The notes beneath the pieces are model-generated. The model made no database searches, was not told where the DNA came from, and worked only from the letters and a program-made list of their open reading frames with translations. Positions 24,182 through 33,880 of a stretch of DNA of 36,876 nt are shown one piece after another. Source of the stretch: Gemmatimonadota bacterium (lineage in GTDB: Bacteria > Latescibacterota > UBA2968 > UBA8231); assembly GCA_018660835.1 (NCBI GenBank), contig JABJJN010000054.1:1-36876 (forward strand). The letters are read 5' to 3'. Positions within the stretch are counted from its first letter, which is position 1, and every line of letters begins with the position of its first letter. Position numbers and translations under genes: made by a program.

Positions 24182-25479
24182 ACGAGATCCTCCCAGGCGT
24201 CTATCGGTTCAGCAAAGGCAAGAACAGCCGGAGCCATTGCTATCTACTCGTGCGGCCACAGGGGAATCTGTTGATCTGTCAGGCGAACCAGGGCTCCAGT
24301 GTCGTCGACTTCCTGGACGAGGTCGAAGGGCTCGGCGGTATTACTCAGCAGTTCGTACCTCACAGATGGGAAGCAGCATCGCGAGGCAGACTGCACGAGC
24401 TGCTGTACGAGCGCTTTGGCTGCACACTCAGCTTTCACGAGCGGGATCGGAAGAGGATCGAGAAGAAGACGGAATGTCCGGTTTCCGAGTTTGGAGACGA
24501 AGGTCTGGAGCTGGGCGGTGACTTCCATGCCATCGACATGGGACACACGGTCTTTCACTGGAGCTATCGGGGCAAACACTTTCTGTTTCCCGGCCACGCC
24601 GTCAAGGGGCACGACGAAGAGTGGCGCGTTCAGATGGACCCGCTCTTGGACCGGTCATCGCAGTTGGCCCGGCTGCTGGAGCTGCCGGTGGACTATCTGC
24701 TTCCGGGACATACGTCCCCAGATGACGACGATTACCACACCTTCACGGATCGCAGTCTTAAAGCGTACCACCAGGCGATACGGGAGAGTCTCACGCCTGC
24801 CGAGAAGAGCATCTACATTCGACTGCGACTCGGCGAGCGCGTCGAGGCAGAGCCGCTCTCGACGGGCACCTCGAGCCTGTTTACCAACTACGTCACGACG
24901 CACCTGAACACCCTCATCGAGGAGCTGGGGCTCTTCGCGATTCACCGCATGCCAGGTGGCGCCGCGGGTAAGATCGACATCCTTCTCAACAGTCTTGAAC
25001 TCGCAGATACCTTCTTCTTCTGTGGCTTCAGGAGGGAGTTCGGCCCCCAGCACAAGTTCTGGGACGTGCTGCGCCAATATGTCGAGGAGGGAGGGACGCT
25101 GTTCATCAGCGATGCCCATCGGCAGGTCAACCCGCGTTGGATCGCCGGTGGTCAGACCTTCCCTGAGATCGCGGTCTGGGGTCATCCCACAGAGGATCCC
25201 GGAAAGGAGCTGACGATCTGTGAGGGGCATCCGGCTACGGGCGATGCGCCCGGGGAGGCGCGGTTCGAGAGCAGCTTATACGATGGTGGTAGTCTCGAGC
25301 CTGGCGATCAGGGCGCCGTGCTGGCGCGCAATGCATCGGGTAGGCCGGTCGCGGTGGCCGGAGAGGTCGGTAAGGGACGCGTGGTCTTCGGCTGTTTCTT
25401 CTTTCATACTCTCCGCGACCCGGCTCAGGGTACCAAGCGACAGCTTCTTCAGGGGATCTTTCGTTGGTTGGCCAAATAG
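24178..25479 (+). CDS. degenerate metallo-beta-lactamase-fold protein with GATase1/ThuA-like C-terminal domain
   Basis: A 433-residue protein. Residues 1-180 follow the metallo-beta-lactamase fold: ILPGVYRFSKGKNSRSHCYLLV, a strand QGNLLICQAN, and later FHAIDMGHTVFHWSYRGKHFLFPGHAV and VDYLLPGHTSP. The metal motif H-x-H-x-D-H is replaced by PHRWEAASRGR, so at most a partial metal site remains. Residues about 255-430 look like a class I glutamine amidotransferase/ThuA-like Rossmann domain (GKIDILLNSLELADTFFF, LRQYVEEGGTLFISD, VGKGRVVFGCFFFHTLRD). This domain has no visible catalytic Cys triad. The length exceeds a simple MBL protein by the added domain. It is translated in an ATGA overlap with the protease gene. 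Confidence 0.72.
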   Translation: MNEILPGVYRFSKGKNSRSHCYLLVRPQGNLLICQANQGSSVVDFLDEVEGLGGITQQFVPHRWEAASRGRLHELLYERFGCTLSFHERDRKRIEKKTECPVSEFGDEGLELGGDFHAIDMGHTVFHWSYRGKHFLFPGHAVKGHDEEWRVQMDPLLDRSSQLARLLELPVDYLLPGHTSPDDDDYHTFTDRSLKAYHQAIRESLTPAEKSIYIRLRLGERVEAEPLSTGTSSLFTNYVTTHLNTLIEELGLFAIHRMPGGAAGKIDILLNSLELADTFFFCGFRREFGPQHKFWDVLRQYVEEGGTLFISDAHRQVNPRWIAGGQTFPEIAVWGHPTEDPGKELTICEGHPATGDAPGEARFESSLYDGGSLEPGDQGAVLARNASGRPVAVAGEVGKGRVVFGCFFFHTLRDPAQGTKRQLLQGIFRWLAK

Positions 25480-25539
25480 ATTGCCGGGCCGATCACCCCG
25501 GAACTCAGACAAGGGACCTACTCAGAGAGAAATGATGTC

Positions 25540-26709
25540 ATGAGAATCAGAATCGTCGCTGCCTTTCTGTGGTTGGCAGTGCTTGCTGGGCACGAGGTGC
25601 TAGCCCAACAGGCACCAACCCAGTCTCCGGTTGTCCACGCCGATCAAACAGTGTCCTTGTCCCTCGAAGCGGCCGGCGCCGACTCGGTGATCGCCGTCGT
25701 CTATCAATTCGCCCGTATTGACACTGTTGACCTGGCTCGCGGCGAGGGGGGCGTGTGGCAGGCTACCTTCGGCCCCCTGGATCCTGGCTACTACCTCTAC
25801 AGCTTTGTAATCGATGGGCGGTCTGCGACGGATCGACAGAACGATTACCGTACGAAGGATGTCTGGGCAATTCTTCTAATTCCTGACGATCCCCCGGCTT
25901 TCTACGAAGAGCAGGATGTACCCCGCGGCGTCCTGCACCACCACCGACACAGATCCGAAGCCCACGGGGACTGGCGGAGCTACATCGTCTACACGCCACC
26001 GGGGTACGAAACGGGTGATACTCCCCTGCCCGTTCTGTATCTGCTCCACGGAGGGGCTGATGGCTCCGATTCGAACCATCTCTTCTGGGAAGACTACGGG
26101 GCAGTGTCTGTCATCATGGACAACCTTATTGCCGACGCAACGTCGGTGCCGATGATTGTCGTGATGCCCAACATCCTTCTCTCTGCCGTGGAGGCACGGT
26201 CACTGGGGTTCTCGCCCAGGGGGTTCGAGAGGACATTCGGGGCGTTCCCGCAATACCTGCGTGAGGAGTTGGTTCCTGCTATAGATGGCGCGTACAGGAC
26301 CAGGACGGATGCGACCGGTCGTGGTATTGCCGGTCTCTCGTTTGGTGGACTCATGTCTTTGGCAGCTGGACTGACGCACACGCACATGTTCGCCTGGGTT
26401 GGCACCTTCTCACCATATGTTCCACCGGAGGAACCAGGCCGGTACTCACCTGTAGGACAAGAGGAGTTCCTTCAAACCGCATGGTCTGCAGCTCGAGCCA
26501 GTCTGGAGCACGGAGAGGTGGGGCAACCGTCCAAACTGCTCTGGCACACGTGTGGCATAGCTGACGGGCTTTACGATGCAAATCAATCTCTCCTCGGGAA
26601 TCTTAGCCGACGCCAGATCGACTACCAGTCTCGGTCGACCGACGGGCAGCACACGTGGTCCGTCTGGCAGGAGGACCTGCGGGCCTTTACAGGTCTGGTC
26701 TTCAAGTAA
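25540..26709 (+). CDS. secreted esterase (putative esterase/feruloyl-esterase family) with N-terminal E-set domain
   Basis: A 389-residue protein with a signal peptide (MRIRIVAAFLWLAVLAGHEVLA). Residues about 30-115 form an Ig-like/E-set domain as in CBM48-bearing esterases (GVWQATFGPLDPGYYLYSF). The catalytic domain starts with SYIVYTPPGYETGD and LPVLYLLHGGADG (oxyanion region). It has the nucleophile elbow GIAGLSFGGLMS (Ser267) and the His in TDGQHTWSVW (His371). This is the architecture of secreted feruloyl- or acetyl-xylan-type esterases and enterochelin esterases, so it probably removes ester groups from polymers or siderophores. The gene follows the MBL-fold gene by 60 nt. Its ribosome site is weak (AGAGAG upstream of ATG 25540). 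Confidence 0.85.
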   Translation: MRIRIVAAFLWLAVLAGHEVLAQQAPTQSPVVHADQTVSLSLEAAGADSVIAVVYQFARIDTVDLARGEGGVWQATFGPLDPGYYLYSFVIDGRSATDRQNDYRTKDVWAILLIPDDPPAFYEEQDVPRGVLHHHRHRSEAHGDWRSYIVYTPPGYETGDTPLPVLYLLHGGADGSDSNHLFWEDYGAVSVIMDNLIADATSVPMIVVMPNILLSAVEARSLGFSPRGFERTFGAFPQYLREELVPAIDGAYRTRTDATGRGIAGLSFGGLMSLAAGLTHTHMFAWVGTFSPYVPPEEPGRYSPVGQEEFLQTAWSAARASLEHGEVGQPSKLLWHTCGIADGLYDANQSLLGNLSRRQIDYQSRSTDGQHTWSVWQEDLRAFTGLVFK

Positions 26710-26809
26710 ACCCGGGCGTCACTCCTGTTGCACATTCTGGTGATCTTGTTGTTCTTGAATCCATGACCCCTGCCACCCACAACTCCTTGCGTACGACCTG
26801 CTCCGCTCC

Positions 26810-28621
26810 ATGATCCGCCTCTGTTTCGTCCTTCTGCTGGTGGCCGTCGTCACCCCGGTGTACGCCATTGAGTTCGTCGCCGTTGGTGCCGATGACGCGG
26901 CGCTGCCGTGGGACCAGGCCGAGCTATCGTCGCGGTTTGTCAGTATCCAGGCCGACAGCATCTGGATGTGGGATATCACCACCGAGGCCGATCTGACCCG
27001 TGGTCTGGCCGAGCGGGGCGGCTTCGCGCTCTACGCCGGTGAGACCGGGATTGACACACTGCGCACAACGGCGCTCTTCGACGGCGACCCGACGACCTAC
27101 TTCGATCCGGACGAGCATGCCCTCATCGAACGCTCGTCCTCCATCCTCGTCGATCTCGGTGGCACCTTCAACATCAACCGTGTGCGTTTTGTTCCGCGTC
27201 TTGACGTAACTCATCGCAACCGCTTCCTGCAGGAGTTTTCCCTGCGTGCGGCTGTGATCCTGCCCCTCGGCAGCAGCGGCATTGTCCTCGAACGTGGTCT
27301 GGCGCATTTCCAGGCACCGAATGAGAACACCGAACCTGTCGTCGACCTGCGCTTCAACTCCATGAGTGCCCGCTTTCTGCAGTTGACGCCGTTGACCGGT
27401 CGTGCCTGGGAGATTGCCGAACTCGAGGTCTACAGCGACGGCACCGTGCCCCAGGGCGAGTATGTGTCCGTACCATTGCCGGCGCGGCAATCGACACCGG
27501 TGTGGGGCCAGGTGCGCTACGAGGGCGGCGATCTGGCGCAAGCGCCCTTCGTCGTGCAGACCCGGACCGGGCCCGATCCCCACCCCGTGCTGCACTTTAT
27601 CAAGAACGGCGACGAGCTCGTGCCGATCGACGCGGCCTCGTGGGCGACGACGCTACCCGGTCTGCAGGGTCCAAGGGAGCCGAACCCGGAATGGAGTGGC
27701 TGGTCGACGGTGACCGAAGGTGCCGTGCGTTCGCCGGCACTGAACCGTTACCTGCAGTTCCGCGTGTCGCTGCCGGCGCCCGGCACTGGTCTGCGGGAGC
27801 TGCGCTTCGAGTACAGCTTTCCTCCCATCGCCCGCGACCTGGCCGCCGAGATCTGGCCGCGCACTGTCGCCGCCGGTGTCGAGACCGACTTCACTTTGTC
27901 CCTGGCGGCGGAGATGAAGACCTCTGGTGCCGTGCAAAGGCGGGATACAGGCTTTCGTCAGATCGAGGTGCGCACGAGCGCCGAGATTTCTCGTGTCGGT
28001 CGCGTCCTCGTCGACGACGAGGAGGTGTTCGCTACCGCCCAGATCGAGCCCGGTGTAGGCCTCAGCCTCAACCTGTGGGATCGAGTTCTGAAAGACGGCA
28101 GTTTCGTGCAGATTGAGCTCACCGCCGCCGCCCTGCGTGATCGTACCCTGTTCGAGGTGCGCGCTGTCGACCGACGCTCCGACCTCGAAGATGGACAATC
28201 TGTCGCCTACCAGCTGGCGCGCGAGGCCGACGTCGATGTATCGACGCCGGGGGGTGGGCTCATCGTCGACCTCGACGCCGACGGGAGTACCGGCGCGAAC
28301 GAACTACTGGCCAACGTGCGCCTCCACAGTCCGGTGATCACACCCAATGGGGACGGTGCCAACGATGCGCTACAGGTATCGCTGTCGCTGCTCAAACTCC
28401 TCGAGCCGGTGCGCCTGCGCCTCGAGATCTTCGCCCTCGACGGCCATCTCGTGCGCCGCGCGGTGGATGCGCCCCACAACAGCGGCAATCTGACCCTGAG
28501 TTGGGATGGCCTTGATGACGCCGGCCGGGTGGTGCCGCCAGGCAGTTATCTCTACCAGATCCGGCTTGACGCTGATGCGTCCAAGGCCCGTCATCACGGC
28601 ATCGTGAGTGTTGCGTATTGA
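26810..28621 (+). CDS. secreted discoidin-like/FlgD-Ig C-terminal domain protein (first copy)
   Basis: A 603-residue exported protein with a signal peptide (MIRLCFVLLLVAVVTPVYA). Residues about 70-210 are discoidin (F5/8 type C)-like: LFDGDPTTYFDPDEH, SSILVDLGGTFNINRVRF and IAELEVYSDG. A middle beta-rich segment (330-460) begins LRELRFEYSFPPIARDLAAE and is shared with the two related genes downstream. From about residue 509, a CHU_C/FlgD-type Ig domain reads VITPNGDGAND, then LEIFALDGHLVRRA, LSWDGLDDAGRVVPPGSY, ending HGIVSVAY at the stop. Such C-terminal domains are recognised for export by type 9 secretion in Bacteroidetes; whether that holds here is inference. No ribosome site is visible. 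The stop overlaps the TTG start of the next gene (TTGA). Confidence 0.8.
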   Translation: MIRLCFVLLLVAVVTPVYAIEFVAVGADDAALPWDQAELSSRFVSIQADSIWMWDITTEADLTRGLAERGGFALYAGETGIDTLRTTALFDGDPTTYFDPDEHALIERSSSILVDLGGTFNINRVRFVPRLDVTHRNRFLQEFSLRAAVILPLGSSGIVLERGLAHFQAPNENTEPVVDLRFNSMSARFLQLTPLTGRAWEIAELEVYSDGTVPQGEYVSVPLPARQSTPVWGQVRYEGGDLAQAPFVVQTRTGPDPHPVLHFIKNGDELVPIDAASWATTLPGLQGPREPNPEWSGWSTVTEGAVRSPALNRYLQFRVSLPAPGTGLRELRFEYSFPPIARDLAAEIWPRTVAAGVETDFTLSLAAEMKTSGAVQRRDTGFRQIEVRTSAEISRVGRVLVDDEEVFATAQIEPGVGLSLNLWDRVLKDGSFVQIELTAAALRDRTLFEVRAVDRRSDLEDGQSVAYQLAREADVDVSTPGGGLIVDLDADGSTGANELLANVRLHSPVITPNGDGANDALQVSLSLLKLLEPVRLRLEIFALDGHLVRRAVDAPHNSGNLTLSWDGLDDAGRVVPPGSYLYQIRLDADASKARHHGIVSVAY

Positions 28622-31134
28622 GACGCCTGCGCGCCGCCGTTGCACTCCCGCTTCTCGCCGTGGCCATCGGTGCTCAGGCTCCTGAGGAGCCCGTCGATCC
28701 GGGCTACCGCGTCACCGGCAGCCAGGTCGTCGTCGAAGGCGCCGAGCAGTGGGCGGCGTGGGAGGCACCGGAGGGGGCGGCCGTAGTTGATGAGGATGGT
28801 TCTGTGTCGCCACGACTGCTGCGACAGCGAACGAATGTGACACTGAACGCCGAGAGGTTCTTCTTCTACGACGGCGATCAGGACACAATCTACGGCGGCG
28901 TGCGCAACACCCGCTCCGGCGCCGAAACGGCCGCACTCGCTATCGATGGTGACTTGACCACGTATTGGGAACCCGATCAGACGACTCCGGTCGACGACTG
29001 GGTCCTGGAGGTCTACCTCGGCCGTTCTGTCGTCGTCGAGCAGGTCATCGTGCGTTTTGCTGCGGAAGGGGAGGGAGATCCGTTCCTCAAGTTTCGCGTG
29101 CGGTTGTCCGACGGCAGCGATTTCATTCACCGCACCAGCGTGCTCGAATACTTCCGCGCCGGCCAGGTGAACGTCGCCAACAAGGAGCAGCGCGAGTTCG
29201 TCTTCGATGTGCGCCCGCAGCGGCCCGTGCCGGATGGCGTCGCAGGGGAGGTCGTGCAGTTCGTCCGCATCGAGGCCCTGGCCACCGACGGTCCACGCGG
29301 ACGCGAGGTCGATGCCGAAGCGTATGCCGCCCTGCCCAGTGGGGAACAAGGGGCCATCGACTACTTCCGGCGCACCGTGACAGGACGCGTGCTGCCGGTG
29401 GACGAGTTGACCTGGATCGAGCTGTCCGATGAGGAGCGCGGTCCGGTCCACTATTTTCGCTGGGAGCGGCCGCGGCTGGCCGAGATCGAGGTCGTCAGCC
29501 CGGGGGAGAACATCGTCCTGCTAACTCAGGAGCGAGTCAACCGGGAGCAAGGAGTCCTGGGTAATGTTCTGCGTGCCCTCACGACCGATGGCAATGTTGG
29601 CTCGGAGTCTTTGATCAAGCCCTACGACCAGCTACGCGACCGCAACCAACTCGACATCGATCTGGGTGCCAAGTACTGGCTCGACCGAATCCGCATGGTG
29701 GCGTTGCACAAGCCGATGCGGGCATACCAGGTGCTGGTCTCGGACGGCTCCTTCGATCCCAGCGGCGAACGGTTGTGGAACGAGTTTGAGGAGCGTGCCA
29801 ACCGCGAGCGCTACCTGCAGCTCCAGGAAAGTTTTCCGCTGCAGGAGGTCCGCTACATCCAGGTCCGGGCACTGCAGCTGCTCGGCACGGAGACCGAGGC
29901 TGGAACCCTCGCCGAGTTGCAGGCCTACGGGGAGGGTTTCGTATCTGAGATTGAGCTGACATCGCCCGTCATCAAGCTCGGGGCGTCGCGCATGTTCACG
30001 AGCCTGTCGTGGGAGGGCGAGGTGCCCAACGACACACGCATCGAGATTCGCACGCGCACCGGCGACGATCTGACCATCGTGCGAAATTATTTCGACAGGT
30101 GGGGTCGCGAGATGAGCCAGGAGGCCTGGGAGGCGGCGCGTGAGGAGTTCCGTGGTCGCGTGGAGGTGCTGGAACTACCCGGCCCCCGATGGAGTAGCTA
30201 CAGCGAGCTCTATCGCGAGTCCGGGGAGATGTTCCGGTCGCCGAGTCCGCGGCGCTACGCCCTCGTCAACGTCCGACTGCGGACGACGAACCCGCAGCGT
30301 CGGGCGCTCATCCGCCGCCTGCAGATCGGCCTGGCGCCGCCACTGGTGGACCAGACCTTCGCCGAGATCGTCCCGTCGCGGGAAGTCGAGCCCGGCGTCG
30401 ACACGGAGTTCACGATGTATCTGCGGCCGCAGTTTGCGGTAGGCGATCCCGGCTTCGACGGCATTGGCCTGCGCTCGTCGTCGACGGCACCTGTGGAGCT
30501 ACTCGGTCTGCGCGTCGGCTCCGAGACGCAGCTACGTTTCGGCACCGGGCAGGATCTGTTGGGGGAGTCCCGTATCGAGTCCGTCGATGGCGGTGTCGAC
30601 ATTATTCTACCAGAGACCGAGCGCAGCTCCGGCAGGGTCTACGAGATGCGTTTCCGCACTCAGGTCTTTCTCTCGGGAACGACGTTCCAGGCGTTGCTGT
30701 CGCTGGACTCGCGGCCTGGCGTCGTGCAGCAAGCCAGTGACGGCGACGCTGTCGGCTTCGCGCAGAGCCAGACCCTCGTTGCTCTGTCTCAGCTGCGTCC
30801 CGGCCGCCTGCTCGATGATCTGCAGATCGAGCCGCCCGTGCTCACGCCAAATGGCGATGGCATCAATGACCACACCATCATCGGCCTCGACGTGTTCCAG
30901 GTGCGCGGCAGCAACGCTCGCATCGATGTCGAGGTCTTCGATCTGGCCGGCGCCCGGGTCCGCGACCTGTCGCAAACCGCGCCGTCGCCGAGCGGCCGCC
31001 ACCAGATCCGGTGGGACGGCCGAGACGAGGGCGGCCGTCTTGTTGCGCCTGGCATCTACATCGTGCGCGCCGGCATCAATGTCGACGCGTCGACCTCCGC
31101 TTATCGCACAGGGCTCGTCCATGTCGCCTATTGA
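28618..31134 (+). CDS. secreted protein with two discoidin-like domains and FlgD-Ig C-terminal domain (second copy)
   Basis: An 838-residue exported protein. The start is TTG 28618 (MRRLRAAVALPLLAVAIGAQA, signal peptide), in a TTGA overlap with the preceding gene. The first discoidin-like region is at about 95-225 (LAIDGDLTTYWEPDQ, VVVEQVIVRF, QFVRIEAL). A second is at about 310-440 (LDIDLGAKYWLDRIRMVALH, VRYIQVRALQ). The shared middle domain begins LQIGLAPPLVDQTFAEIVPS at about 565. The C-terminal CHU_C/FlgD-Ig domain starts near residue 740 with VLTPNGDGIND, continues VEVFDLAGARVRDL and IRWDGRDEGGRLVAPGIY, and ends TGLVHVAY. It is the longest of the three copies. Its end overlaps the start of the next gene by 14 nt. 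Confidence 0.8.
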   Translation: MRRLRAAVALPLLAVAIGAQAPEEPVDPGYRVTGSQVVVEGAEQWAAWEAPEGAAVVDEDGSVSPRLLRQRTNVTLNAERFFFYDGDQDTIYGGVRNTRSGAETAALAIDGDLTTYWEPDQTTPVDDWVLEVYLGRSVVVEQVIVRFAAEGEGDPFLKFRVRLSDGSDFIHRTSVLEYFRAGQVNVANKEQREFVFDVRPQRPVPDGVAGEVVQFVRIEALATDGPRGREVDAEAYAALPSGEQGAIDYFRRTVTGRVLPVDELTWIELSDEERGPVHYFRWERPRLAEIEVVSPGENIVLLTQERVNREQGVLGNVLRALTTDGNVGSESLIKPYDQLRDRNQLDIDLGAKYWLDRIRMVALHKPMRAYQVLVSDGSFDPSGERLWNEFEERANRERYLQLQESFPLQEVRYIQVRALQLLGTETEAGTLAELQAYGEGFVSEIELTSPVIKLGASRMFTSLSWEGEVPNDTRIEIRTRTGDDLTIVRNYFDRWGREMSQEAWEAAREEFRGRVEVLELPGPRWSSYSELYRESGEMFRSPSPRRYALVNVRLRTTNPQRRALIRRLQIGLAPPLVDQTFAEIVPSREVEPGVDTEFTMYLRPQFAVGDPGFDGIGLRSSSTAPVELLGLRVGSETQLRFGTGQDLLGESRIESVDGGVDIILPETERSSGRVYEMRFRTQVFLSGTTFQALLSLDSRPGVVQQASDGDAVGFAQSQTLVALSQLRPGRLLDDLQIEPPVLTPNGDGINDHTIIGLDVFQVRGSNARIDVEVFDLAGARVRDLSQTAPSPSGRHQIRWDGRDEGGRLVAPGIYIVRAGINVDASTSAYRTGLVHVAY

Positions 31135-33880
31135 CCGGCTCCTGCGACGTGCGGTGCCGGGGCTGGCGATGCTGGCCTGCGCCTTGCCATTCTGTGCTGG
31201 TCAGGTCTGGGGCCAGTCGTACGGCGCCCAGGCAACGTCGCTTCTGGCCATGCGCGCCTCCGACGAGCTGCATCCGCAGTTCGAGGTGGCCTACACGACC
31301 CCGGCCCTCTACAAGTGGTACGGCCCACGGAATCTGCCCACCGGCTACCTGCGGCCGTGGTACCAGAACCAGCTGACCAGCTACGCGGAACAGCACTACC
31401 AGCGGTATCTCGAGCCGGAGCTGGAAGGGGTCGAGTGGCACGACGCCTTCGGTCGGCGTCTGGGACGGGGTTGGCTCGTCTACACCTGGGAGCAGGAGCA
31501 ACCCGGGCGCAACAGCTCACGGATTCAGCAGGGCAGATTTTACAGCAACGTCTTCGGGCGTCTCGTCATCTCCTCCGATACGGCCGGCGGTGGTACCTAC
31601 CGGCTCATGGTAGGCTCCGAGATCGACGCACGGCTGACACCGATGACGTTCTTCAAGCCCAACTTCGAGGGTGTCCGGCTCGACTATGGCACCGATCGCC
31701 TGTCGTCGACCTTTCTTTTCTCCCGGCCCTCCGACCCTGGCAACGCGCCGCGCACCAACTTCACTCATGTCGCAGCGGGCCACGCCGAGATGCAGTTGTT
31801 CGATCTGGCTAAGATCGGCGTCACCTACGTCAACGCTCACACTGCCAACTCGGAGGACGAGTTCAGCGTTGGCAACCCGCTGGCCGGGGTGCTGACGACG
31901 TCGCAGAACCAGCCCCTTTCGACCCTGTGGGTGCAGGTCCGCGACGACTCACCCCGGGACGGCAGCGGTGGGGCCACGGTGTTCGGCCACGACATCATCC
32001 TTGTCGATACCGCGGGTGTCGAGTTGCGTGGTTCAGAGATCGACTTTCTGCCCGCCATCTCCGGTGCACGGCTGCGCGACGGCGCCCTCGTTGCCGATGG
32101 CTCGGAGACGATGCTCTTCGAGTACGACCTGGCCAGCCTGCGCGAGTTGGGCATCGAACCAGAAGCGATTGCCTCCTCCGCCATCGAGATGGCGGTGGCC
32201 AACGACTACCGAATCGAGATGGCTTCCGACCTGCAGACCGATGGCGAGCGATTCAGTCCCGAGACCGTGTTCCTCACCTACGCGCGCGCCGATGGCAACG
32301 TGCAGGACGACAGCAACGGCGAGTTGCTGCAACTGGGATACGGTCTGCCGACGGGCAACGAGCTCATTGGTTTGAACTGGGACTTCGTGCATTGGGGCGG
32401 GCTGTCAGTGCAGGGCGAAGTGGTGCTCAACCGGCAGCATCGGCGATATCCCAACACGCGCACGGAGGACCGGCACGAGATGGTGCGCCGGGCGCATGCG
32501 GCCTACGGCATTGCCGCCTACCAGCGACTGCCCATCAATCTGTTCGTCGAGGCCTTCAACATCGCCGATGCCTACCGGACGAACTTCTGGCTCACACAGG
32601 CGGGTGGCACCGTTCAATATGCGGCGCCGGTGCCGATGTTGTATGAGTTCGTCGACGACGACGATGATCACGACTCCATTCCGGAGTGGCAGCGGCCCTT
32701 CCAGCGCTCCTCTCAGGGCATCGCCTGGCCGGGCTACGACGCGGACGGTGATTTCCTGCACGACTACAATCAGAACAACAACCCACGGCCGGCGCCGACG
32801 GTGTCGATCCCGGGACGGCCGTCGAATGTGCCGACGAATCGCAACCGCAACCTGGTGCCCGACTACGAGGAGCCCTTCCTGCGGTACCGCTCCGACCGGC
32901 CCGAGTTCCTCTTCGGCGTGGATATGAACCACAATGGCACGCCCGATCCCTTCGAGAACGATCTTCTGCCCGACTACCCTTACAAGGCCGATCACCGAGG
33001 CATCAACGCCTACGCCAAGTGGTCACCGACACCGCAGATCCGGCTGTTGGCGGGGCGCCAGGACATGGGGCTCATTTCCGGCGACGGCAACACCGAGTCA
33101 TGGTACGGCATGCTGACATGGACTCGCCGCCTGGGTCGTGGCGGTCGGCTGCGGGTGTTCGACTTCGCCGCCCTCGTGCAGGATGACATCGCCGATCACT
33201 TGCAGGCCTGGGTGCAGCCTCAGGGTGCTGTTGGTCGCATGCGCGACGTGACTGATCTGCTGCCGGCCCAGGATACCTGGCGTAACACGCTCTACATCGA
33301 CGCCGATCAGCGGCTGCCGGCGGGGTTACGCTTGTTCCACCGCCTCAAGTGGGAGCGCTGGTGGCAGCGACGTGACCGCGCCGAGGTGGCCGACGAAGAA
33401 GGACGCATGCGCTCCGGTTTTCTCGGGGTCATCAACAAGGGGGAGTGGACGATCCCCATCGGCCTCAGCGTTCTCGAGCCGCGGGTGAAGTCAGAGTTCC
33501 GGGCCGACCGGCCGTTCAGCACACGGCTGCCAACGGCTCGTAGTCACGAGATCTCCGCCTACCTGATGTGGACGCAGCCGATCTTCGCCGAGCAGACCTC
33601 CGTCAACTATTATGCCGGCTACGGGCGTCAGCTCTTCGACACCGAACTGCAGGTAGGCCTCGAACTCGACCGTTTCTGGATGCTTGACGGCACACGGCCA
33701 GACGTCGGCGAGGACTTTAAGGGACAGACCGTTGTGGTGCAGATCATCAACCGTGTCGGCTACCTCGGTTACAACCTGGTCACTCGAGCCGGCATTCAGT
33801 ATGGACGTCGGGACTTCGAAAGTATCGAGGACGAACGCACATCGACGCTGTTCGTCACGATGAACGCAGGCCTCCAGTGA
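31121..33880 (+). CDS. large exported beta-strand-rich protein, possible outer-membrane protein
   Basis: A 919-residue protein beginning MSPIDRLLRRAVPGLAMLACA (signal peptide to about residue 35). ATG 31121 lies 14 nt inside the preceding gene. An open frame continues upstream to 30464, but that part is a shadow of the previous gene. Residues 40-330 are paralogous to the protein starting at 35820: both have KWY, YQRY, GWL-Y, TPMTFxKPNFxG, VNAH and DDSP-DG-GG. Residues 511-610 hold acidic loops like TSP3 or EF-hand calcium sites (YDADGDFLHD with Asp540, 542, 544 and 548; DMNHNGTPD with Asp601). The C-terminal 300 residues alternate short polar/hydrophobic strands (FDFAALVQDDIADHL, SVNYYAGYGRQLF), consistent with a beta-barrel. 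No named family was recognised. Confidence 0.72.
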   Translation: MSPIDRLLRRAVPGLAMLACALPFCAGQVWGQSYGAQATSLLAMRASDELHPQFEVAYTTPALYKWYGPRNLPTGYLRPWYQNQLTSYAEQHYQRYLEPELEGVEWHDAFGRRLGRGWLVYTWEQEQPGRNSSRIQQGRFYSNVFGRLVISSDTAGGGTYRLMVGSEIDARLTPMTFFKPNFEGVRLDYGTDRLSSTFLFSRPSDPGNAPRTNFTHVAAGHAEMQLFDLAKIGVTYVNAHTANSEDEFSVGNPLAGVLTTSQNQPLSTLWVQVRDDSPRDGSGGATVFGHDIILVDTAGVELRGSEIDFLPAISGARLRDGALVADGSETMLFEYDLASLRELGIEPEAIASSAIEMAVANDYRIEMASDLQTDGERFSPETVFLTYARADGNVQDDSNGELLQLGYGLPTGNELIGLNWDFVHWGGLSVQGEVVLNRQHRRYPNTRTEDRHEMVRRAHAAYGIAAYQRLPINLFVEAFNIADAYRTNFWLTQAGGTVQYAAPVPMLYEFVDDDDDHDSIPEWQRPFQRSSQGIAWPGYDADGDFLHDYNQNNNPRPAPTVSIPGRPSNVPTNRNRNLVPDYEEPFLRYRSDRPEFLFGVDMNHNGTPDPFENDLLPDYPYKADHRGINAYAKWSPTPQIRLLAGRQDMGLISGDGNTESWYGMLTWTRRLGRGGRLRVFDFAALVQDDIADHLQAWVQPQGAVGRMRDVTDLLPAQDTWRNTLYIDADQRLPAGLRLFHRLKWERWWQRRDRAEVADEEGRMRSGFLGVINKGEWTIPIGLSVLEPRVKSEFRADRPFSTRLPTARSHEISAYLMWTQPIFAEQTSVNYYAGYGRQLFDTELQVGLELDRFWMLDGTRPDVGEDFKGQTVVVQIINRVGYLGYNLVTRAGIQYGRRDFESIEDERTSTLFVTMNAGLQ

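Noticed and set aside
27653..29451. Long minus-strand open frames opposite the secreted-protein genes
   Set aside because: GC-rich coding DNA commonly leaves the antisense frame open. The plus-strand genes have signal peptides and conserved C-termini.
30464..31120. Upstream extension of the 919-residue protein frame
   Set aside because: It is an out-of-frame shadow of the preceding secreted-protein gene with a Ser/Arg/Cys-rich translation. The signal peptide starts at 31121.
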